Assembly: GCA_030039715.1 (NCBI GenBank)
Contig: JASHVA010000207.1
Coordinates: 1 to 6,233, forward strand
DNA length: 6,233 nucleotides
Reading direction: 5' to 3'
Origin: Thermoplasmata archaeon
Lineage (GTDB): Archaea; Thermoplasmatota; Thermoplasmata; Lutacidiplasmatales; UBA184
In this document: positions 1-4,212 of the stretch, piece by piece
How positions within the stretch are numbered: position 1 is the first letter of the stretch
How the letters are laid out: each line of letters begins with the position of its first letter
Made by a program: the position numbers and the translations under genes
The notes under the pieces: model-generated
Seen by the model: the letters and a program-made list of their open reading frames with translations, nothing else
Databases searched by the model: none
What the model was told of the DNA's origin: nothing

Positions 1-577
1 CCTCGAGGAATCTTAGGTTCGCCCTCTTCGTCGCGGGGACCAGGAGCTCCTTGATCGTCCTCGCTCCTTCGGCGGTCTGGAGGACCATCGCCTCGGCGAG
101 TTCGCCCTCCTCGGGCGCGAAACCCGCCATCACTTCGGGATCCTCCAGAAGTACCGACCGCGGGGCGCGGTGCCTCCGCTGGCGGGGGTACTCAGCGCTC
201 ACCCACAGCATCAGCCCGAGCACTCGGTCGGGCATTCGATGAACCACGCCGCGCGCGATGTATCCTCCGAACGACTGGCCGGCCAGCGCGAAACGCTCTC
301 CGGGGACCAGCGCCTCGATCCCCGAGGCCACCGCGTCCGCCATGTCGTCCAGGGATCGGATGCCGTCTTGGGCGGGAGTTCGCCCCATCCCGGGCAGATC
401 GACGTAGATTCGTCGCCAGCCCGACCGACTTTCGAACATGGGCTCGAAACTGGGCATCTCGCAGGTATGGTCGATCGGCAGCCCGTGCAGAATCACCAAC
501 GGCCGGCCCTCGCCGACCTGCTCGAAGTGTAGGCCCGGCCGTGGCCGAGACGAGGTCACCGGCTCCGAGTCGTCCAT
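1..577 (-). CDS. alpha/beta-fold hydrolase, N-terminal 192 residues (3' end beyond the left edge)
   Basis: This reading frame is open from an ATG at 577 down to base 1 and gives 192 residues. The canonical alpha/beta hydrolase core is visible. A first strand leads into the oxyanion-hole motif LVILHGLP (residues 27-34), followed by a DLPGMG turn (60-65). The nucleophile elbow is GQSFGG (100-105), with Ser102 as the predicted catalytic serine. Members are usually about 260-300 residues, so the lid and the catalytic acid and histidine lie outside the window. The substrate cannot be told; esterases, C-C hydrolases and haloperoxidase-like enzymes share this pattern. There is no signal peptide, so it is probably cytoplasmic. 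It lies 9 nt after the cyclase stop and in the same frame, with no good Shine-Dalgarno motif, so it is probably co-transcribed and translated by coupling. In mycobacterial Rv1900c an alpha/beta hydrolase domain is fused to a class III cyclase, which makes this pairing plausible as a functional unit. Confidence 0.88.
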   Translation of the reverse strand, partial: MDDSEPVTSSRPRPGLHFEQVGEGRPLVILHGLPIDHTCEMPSFEPMFESRSGWRRIYVDLPGMGRTPAQDGIRSLDDMADAVASGIEALVPGERFALAGQSFGGYIARGVVHRMPDRVLGLMLWVSAEYPRQRRHRAPRSVLLEDPEVMAGFAPEEGELAEAMVLQTAEGARTIKELLVPATKRANLRFLE

Positions 578-586
578 GGCACCACG

Positions 587-2524
587 TCAGGGTGGCAGAC
601 CGATTTTCTGAAGCTGCGCGCGCAACCGGGGCTCGCCCCGCAGCGAGTCGAAAGCGGTCCGCCGGATGTCGATCCAGAGGCTCCGCTCTCCCTTTTCCAT
701 GTCCCACTCGATCAGATCCAGCGCCTTCTCTTTCTCCCCCAGCACGGCGTAGAGTCCGGCGATGTACATCGGTCGGCAGTAGATCTCCAGCTTCTTCGCC
801 TCCCATTGGGCGACGAGCTCCTTCGCCTCGGCCGGTTCGCCCAGTTGGGCCCAGAGCTCCGCCCGAAACGCCGCGAGCGGACCCCCGCCGATGGCGCCGG
901 CGGTCTGTTCGGCCTGTCGTCGGGCCTCGTCCCGCCGGCCGACCTTCATGAGGATGAGTCCTAGATTGACGTGGAGATTGCGGTGGCTCGGGAACTTCGA
1001 TAGCGTCGACTCGGCCAACCGGATCGCATCGTCGGACCTTCCGGCCAGTGTCAGCGCCCGAAGTTGCCAGGAAGTGACGTTCAGGAAGAGCGGATCCAGG
1101 TCGGCAGCCGTCTGAAGCTCCCGGACCGCCTCGTCGTATCGACCCAGTGTCACCAGCAGGACGCCCAGCCACGCGTGCGCCGACATCGCGCTCGGGCTGA
1201 TCGCCACCGCCGACCGGAACTCGGCCTCCGCGCGGGCCCAGTCCAGCTCGAACTGGAGGGCGTAGTTCCCCCGGGCGGTCAGCACCTCGGGTTCCTGCGG
1301 GTCGAGGCGATACGCCGTGGTGACGAGCTCCCGGATCCGGTCCGCGACCTCCGCCGAGGAGAAGCTCTCCCCCTGGGCGGCAATAAGGAGGTTGCCCAGC
1401 CACGCGTACGCAGCGCCCGCTGTCGGGTCCTTCTCGATCGCCAATTCGAACCATCGGATGGCGGCTTCCACGGAGGCCCGGACGAACGCCTCGTCGACCG
1501 CCCGTTGGAAGCTGGCGATGCCCCGCAGATACAGTTCGTACGCGGCGACGCTCTTGAACGTAGGGCGCCGGATCGCGTCCCGCTCGGTGGCGACGAGCTC
1601 GACGCGCAGTGCGGACGCGGTCCGGTCCGCGACCTCGGCCTGTATCTCGAACACATCGTTCAGGTTCCGATCGTACGTCTCGGCCCACCGATGCTCCTCC
1701 GAGTCGACATCGATCAGCTGAAGCGTGATCCGAAGACGATCGCCCGAGCGGCGAACGCTCCCCTCCAGCACCGCGCCGACTCCCAGCTCAGAACCGATCT
1801 GCCGGATCGATTTGGGAGTGGACTTGTACTGTCCCACCGAGGTTCGCGCGATGACCCGAAGACCCCGGACACGAGAGAGGACGCTGATCAGCTCCTCCGT
1901 TAGCCCATCGGCGAAATACTCGTCCTTGGGGTCCGGACTGATGTTGGCGAGCGGAAGGACGGCGATCCGCGAAGCGCCGCCCGGAGCCGAGCCGAGACCC
2001 GCCGAGGCCCACGGGAGCGAGATCCGGAAAAGGTTCACCGGCTCGCGAATACCCTTCAGCGTCTGGGGCCCCATCGGTTCGAAACGGTAGGGCAGCTTGT
2101 TCCGAACTTGCACCGCGACCTGCTCGGAGAGGCAGATCCCACCGGGCTCGGCCGCCCCCTCGATCCGCGACGCGAGATTGACCGCGTCCCCCACGATGTC
2201 GGATCCCTTTCGTTGCACGTCGCCGATGTGGAGACCGACCCTCAGCTTCAGCGGGCGCGCCTGGGGTTGGGAGTTTCGCTCGTGCAAGGACGTCTGAAGT
2301 GCGATCGCCGCCTGGACCGCGTCAAGGACGTCCGGGAACTCGACGAGCATCCCGTCGCCCATCGTCTTGACCTTTCTCCCGTGGTGGGCCTTCAGGACCG
2401 GTTCCGCGAGCGATTCCAGCTCCTTGATCATGCCCAGGGCGGCCGACTCGTCCGACTGGGCTAGGTCCGTGAACCCGGCCACATCGGTGAACATGATGGC
2501 CGTGAGGTGGCGCGCTGGAGGCAC
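587..2524 (-). CDS. class III adenylate cyclase with TolB-like domain and TPR repeats
   Basis: This 645-residue protein is predicted to convert ATP to cAMP. Residues 6-165 form a class III cyclase homology domain. It has metal-binding Asp14 (FTDVAGFT) and Asp57 (KTMGDG), adenine-specifying Lys53 and Asp109, and transition-state Asn116 and Arg120 (DIVGDAVNLASR). The set is complete, so activity as an adenylate rather than guanylate cyclase is expected. Residues 186-305 resemble the TolB-like domain often joined to such cyclases (IAVLPLANIS, YFADGLTEELI, VLEGSVRRSGDRLRI). Residues 325-615 hold about six or seven TPR-like helix pairs, for example around 411-444, 445-478 and 583-615. The C-terminus, FDSLRGEPRLRAQLQKIGLP, is typical of these TPR proteins and supports a natural end. 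There are no membrane segments, so it is probably soluble and regulated by a partner binding the TPRs. The start is GTG: an in-frame TAG lies eight codons upstream and no other start fits. AAGGAG lies 16 nt away, too far for a normal ribosome binding site. Confidence 0.93.
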   Translation of the reverse strand: MPPARHLTAIMFTDVAGFTDLAQSDESAALGMIKELESLAEPVLKAHHGRKVKTMGDGMLVEFPDVLDAVQAAIALQTSLHERNSQPQARPLKLRVGLHIGDVQRKGSDIVGDAVNLASRIEGAAEPGGICLSEQVAVQVRNKLPYRFEPMGPQTLKGIREPVNLFRISLPWASAGLGSAPGGASRIAVLPLANISPDPKDEYFADGLTEELISVLSRVRGLRVIARTSVGQYKSTPKSIRQIGSELGVGAVLEGSVRRSGDRLRITLQLIDVDSEEHRWAETYDRNLNDVFEIQAEVADRTASALRVELVATERDAIRRPTFKSVAAYELYLRGIASFQRAVDEAFVRASVEAAIRWFELAIEKDPTAGAAYAWLGNLLIAAQGESFSSAEVADRIRELVTTAYRLDPQEPEVLTARGNYALQFELDWARAEAEFRSAVAISPSAMSAHAWLGVLLVTLGRYDEAVRELQTAADLDPLFLNVTSWQLRALTLAGRSDDAIRLAESTLSKFPSHRNLHVNLGLILMKVGRRDEARRQAEQTAGAIGGGPLAAFRAELWAQLGEPAEAKELVAQWEAKKLEIYCRPMYIAGLYAVLGEKEKALDLIEWDMEKGERSLWIDIRRTAFDSLRGEPRLRAQLQKIGLPP

Positions 2525-2548
2525 TGCGAAGGGGACACGCTCCTTCTA

Positions 2549-2554
2549 GATTAT
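2549..2554 (-). promoter_or_regulatory. TATA-like element for the cyclase-hydrolase operon
   Basis: On the minus strand this reads ATAATC, within CATAATCTAGA. It lies 25-30 nt upstream of the cyclase GTG at 2524 and is an AT-rich island in GC-rich surroundings. The spacing fits an archaeal TATA box with transcription starting at or next to the GTG, giving a leaderless mRNA. It is a weak match to TTTAWA; the support comes mainly from the same spacing at the other three starts in this window. Confidence 0.45.
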
Positions 2555-2683
2555 GGGCTCGTACCCGGGCTACGCACGGTCGGCGTCCGTCGGTCCGTCG
2601 CTCGTGACCGCCGGCGGGACAAGGTCGGAATCGGGCGACCGGCAATTTTTCTCCCGGCGAAGGTGGTCCTGCCCCCCGACTGG

Positions 2684-2699
2684 TCCGAAGTTCTTCGGA
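2684..2699. promoter_or_regulatory. 16-bp inverted repeat, candidate operator upstream of the NTF2-like gene
   Basis: TCCGAAGTTCTTCGGA consists of two perfect 7-bp arms around a TT spacer. It lies in the 221-bp divergent spacer between the cyclase and the NTF2-like gene. Its centre is 54.5 bp upstream of the NTF2-like GTG and 26 bp upstream of that gene's TATA-like element. This is where archaeal activators, or repressors acting upstream, can bind. A second 16-bp palindrome occupies the equivalent position before the surface-protein gene. One such repeat could arise by chance in this length of GC-rich DNA. Confidence 0.45.
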
Positions 2700-2714
2700 T
2701 TCGGCCACGCTCGA

Positions 2715-2720
2715 GAATAT
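2715..2720 (+). promoter_or_regulatory. TATA-like element for the NTF2-like gene
   Basis: GAATAT, within GAGAATATCAAC, lies 26-31 nt upstream of the GTG at 2746. It is the only AT-rich patch between about 2650 and the gene start. The spacing suits an archaeal TATA box with a leaderless transcript. The stretch between this element and the GTG contains no Shine-Dalgarno-like motif. Confidence 0.5.
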
Positions 2721-2745
2721 CAACGCGGGCAGCCGTGGACCGGTC

Positions 2746-3099
2746 GTGAGCGGAAACAAGCCGGTGGTTACGAAGTACATGGACTGCTTCAATCGTCAAG
2801 ACTGGCCCGGTATGCTCGCGTTACTGGCCGACGACGTCGAGCGACAAGAAGCGGGCGAAGACGGGGCCTGGCGCGGCAAGAAGGAGTTCGATCGCAACAT
2901 TCGGCCTTCGCCCGCCGTGCAAGAGATGCGGGGAGAGATCTCCCGCATGGTCGAAGAAGGGAACATGGTCGTGGCGGACGGGGTGGTGCGGCTTTTGATG
3001 AAAGACGGGAACCGCCTGAAGGTTCAGTTCTGCGACGTCTTCGAATTCGACGGTCACAAAGTGAAGCGGTTGACCGCCTTTACGGCCGTGGTGAAGTAG
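2746..3099 (+). CDS. NTF2-like / SnoaL-like family protein
   Basis: This 117-residue protein has the length and pattern of a single NTF2-fold domain, an alpha+beta cone with a ligand pocket. The N-terminal helix TKYMDCFNRQDWPGMLALLADDV (split here as TKYMDCFNRQ, residues 9-18, and DWPGMLALLADDV, 19-31) is the family signature: a helix ending in 'D.. L..DDV'. A 'WRGKKEF' segment follows (42-48), then beta strands around 63-83 and 90-112 with the typical 'FCDVFEFDGHKVKRLTAF' ending (95-112). Members include polyketide cyclases, ketosteroid isomerase relatives, dehydratases and many proteins without enzyme activity. I see no residue set that decides between them, so no reaction is assigned. There is no signal peptide. 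The GTG start at 2746 is supported by the N-terminal helix beginning a few residues later and by the TATA-like element 26-31 nt upstream. It converges on the NmrA-like gene. Confidence 0.85.
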   Translation: MSGNKPVVTKYMDCFNRQDWPGMLALLADDVERQEAGEDGAWRGKKEFDRNIRPSPAVQEMRGEISRMVEEGNMVVADGVVRLLMKDGNRLKVQFCDVFEFDGHKVKRLTAFTAVVK

Positions 3100-3101
3100 G
3101 C

Positions 3102-3126
3102 GGGTGAGGCAGGCGTCCGCTCGCCC
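3102..3126. terminator. hairpin just after the NTF2-like gene
   Basis: GGGTGAG (3102-3108) can pair with CTCGCCC (3120-3126), giving seven pairs including one G-U, around an 11-nt loop. It starts 3 nt after the NTF2-like stop codon, inside the 41-bp convergent spacer. There is no T-run after it, so it is not a classic intrinsic terminator. It may mark an RNA 3' end or mean nothing. Confidence 0.3.
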
Positions 3127-3141
3127 AGACCGGTGCGGTCT
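3127..3141. terminator. perfect short hairpin between convergent genes
   Basis: AGACCG GTG CGGTCT forms a perfect 6-bp stem with a 3-nt loop. It abuts the minus-strand stop codon of the NmrA-like gene (TAA, 3143-3141) and on the plus strand is followed by TTACTT. Its position between two converging genes fits a bidirectional transcription end. The downstream T content is modest, so confidence is limited. Confidence 0.35.
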
Positions 3142-4046
3142 TACTTCGAGGGAAGCAACCCGAGGCCGGAGAGCATCTCGCGTGCTCCGTCTTCGACTTT
3201 GGGCACCGGTCCGAACAACTCGGCTTGGACCCGTGTGTTTGCGATGTACTTCCCGGTTTGGAAGAACCGGAACATCGCGATCAGATCGTCGTTGCGGGGG
3301 CCCCCACCGGCCGGAGCGCTCGCTACCGTGACCGGACGCCCCAGCACTTTCCCAATCAGCGCTGCGAACTCCGGGCCGGACAATGGACGGTCAGACCCGA
3401 GGTCGATCTTCTTCCCCAGGGCCCGAGGGTCGTCCACCGCCAGCGCAACGGCGCGCGCTACCTCGCTGGGAGCGATGAAAGTGATCCGAATCCCCTCGGG
3501 GGTCATCCCCATGACCTGACCGTGTTCGATGCCCTGTCGCATCATCTGACCAAAGGGACCCGGTGGGGCGTAGAGGAACGCGCCCGGGCGGAGCGAGACG
3601 AACGGCACGGCCTGCTTCGCGAGGTAGTCCTCCGCCTCCTTCTTGGCCCAAAAGTGCGGGACGTCGGGGGCTTGGTCGCACGCCAGGATGCTGAGGAGGA
3701 CGAAACGCGGAACCTTCGCGTGCTTCGCGGCGTCGATCAGGTTTCGGTTTCCTTCCCGGTCCGTCCGCAGTGAGTCCCCCTCCTTACGCTGGGAGTAACC
3801 GATGGCCGAGGTCACCACCGCGGAGACGCCCTCCGTGGCCTTCCCCAGCGAGTCGGAGTCGAGTAGGTCGCCGCGCACGACCTCCACGGACTTCGGGAGT
3901 CCCGCGGTGTCCCGGCCGGGTCGGACCAGGGCCCGGACTTTCTTTCCCCGAGCGAGGAGCTGGTTCAGGATCAGGCCCCCGAGAAGGCCCGTCGCGCCTA
4001 CTTGCAGGATTGGCTTCTCGTCGTGTCCGGGGGAGCTGGGCGGCAT
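3141..4046 (-). CDS. NmrA-like / atypical short-chain dehydrogenase family NAD(P)-binding protein
   Basis: This 301-residue protein opens with a Rossmann nucleotide-binding motif, VGATGLLGG (16-24, pattern GxxGxxG). It continues with a basic VRPGR segment (41-45) that often selects NADP, then VVRGDLLD (56-63), where Asp60 normally lies near the adenine. TDREGNRNLIDAAKHAKV (95-112) and FVLLS (115-119) are typical of NmrA-like and atypical SDR proteins. The usual catalytic Tyr-xxx-Lys is not clear; the matching place reads HFWAKKEAE (131-139), so it may be a redox sensor or a reductase of altered chemistry. SLRPGAFLY (151-159) is the usual substrate-side strand and loop. The length is normal for the family. 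The ATG at 4046 puts ten residues before the first strand and follows an AATATAAA element by 21 nt. No Shine-Dalgarno motif precedes it. It diverges from the surface-protein gene. The substrate is unknown. Confidence 0.9.
   Translation of the reverse strand: MPPSSPGHDEKPILQVGATGLLGGLILNQLLARGKKVRALVRPGRDTAGLPKSVEVVRGDLLDSDSLGKATEGVSAVVTSAIGYSQRKEGDSLRTDREGNRNLIDAAKHAKVPRFVLLSILACDQAPDVPHFWAKKEAEDYLAKQAVPFVSLRPGAFLYAPPGPFGQMMRQGIEHGQVMGMTPEGIRITFIAPSEVARAVALAVDDPRALGKKIDLGSDRPLSGPEFAALIGKVLGRPVTVASAPAGGGPRNDDLIAMFRFFQTGKYIANTRVQAELFGPVPKVEDGAREMLSGLGLLPSK
3241..3278. repeat. nested inverted repeat inside the NmrA-like gene
   Basis: GCGATGT (3241-3247) is the exact reverse complement of ACATCGC (3272-3278). 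Inside it, CCGGTT (3253-3258) is the exact reverse complement of AACCGG (3265-3270), with a 6-nt loop. The 13 possible pairs are broken only by an unequal internal loop. It lies in codons for residues about 257-269. It may be a coincidence of codon choice. Confidence 0.4.
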
Positions 4047-4067
4047 GAGACGGGGAACTCGGGACAG

Positions 4068-4075
4068 TTTATATT
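4068..4075 (-). promoter_or_regulatory. TATA box for the NmrA-like gene
   Basis: The minus strand reads AATATAAA, the best TATA-like match in the window. It spans 22-29 nt upstream of the ATG at 4046, with its centre at about -25.5. An archaeal TATA box here would place the transcription start at or within a few bases of the ATG, making the message leaderless or nearly so. Confidence 0.65.
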
Positions 4076-4151
4076 GACCGAATCTCGGGCCAACGGCTCA
4101 CTCTCGTGGCTGCAATCACGCTTGCACGTATTCCGCGCAAGTGGAGCCCTT

Positions 4152-4167
4152 GTTCGGGCGCCCGAAC
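4152..4167. promoter_or_regulatory. perfect 16-bp palindrome, candidate operator upstream of the surface-protein gene
   Basis: GTTCGGGCGCCCGAAC is a perfect palindrome with no spacer. It lies in the 166-bp divergent spacer between the NmrA-like and surface-protein genes. Its centre is 53.5 bp upstream of the GTG at 4213, and its right edge is 13 bp before the TTTAAG element. It is the strongest symmetric site I found outside coding sequence and probably binds a dimeric regulator. A related shorter pattern, GTTC-4 nt-GAAC, occurs at 4198-4209 next to the start codon. Confidence 0.6.
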
Positions 4168-4180
4168 GATTGGAGGGAGC

Positions 4181-4186
4181 TTTAAG
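4181..4186 (+). promoter_or_regulatory. TATA-like element for the surface-protein gene
   Basis: TTTAAG, within GCTTTAAGAGC, spans 27-32 nt upstream of the GTG at 4213. It is close to the archaeal consensus TTTAWA. A transcript starting about 26 nt after its centre would begin within a few bases of the GTG. No Shine-Dalgarno motif lies between it and the start. Confidence 0.55.
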
Positions 4187-4212
4187 AGCAAGTTCTAGTT
4201 CGCCGGAACATT

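Noticed and set aside
192..1688. A 498-codon open frame on the minus strand overlapping both the cyclase and the hydrolase
   Set aside because: It is an Arg/Gly-rich alternative-frame product. The overlapping cyclase and hydrolase frames carry recognisable motifs throughout.
1064..1903. A 279-codon plus-strand open frame opposite the cyclase
   Set aside because: It is antisense to well-supported TPR and TolB-like coding sequence. It is Arg-rich with no recognisable domain and has no promoter-like element.
2541..2546. AAGGAG on the minus strand as a ribosome binding site for the cyclase
   Set aside because: It is 16 nt from the GTG, beyond normal spacing, and the only nearer GTG (2538) is out of frame. 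The TATA-like element at -25 to -30 suggests a leaderless message instead.
3296..3305. GGGGGCCCCC palindrome
   Set aside because: It lies inside the NmrA-like gene and encodes a Gly/Pro-rich loop (APAGGGP); composition alone explains it.
4111..4141. Weak inverted repeats TGCAA..TTGCA and CTTGC..GCAAG in the divergent spacer
   Set aside because: The arms are only 5 bp with unequal spacers and could easily occur by chance. They lack the fixed placement relative to a start that the 16-bp palindromes show.
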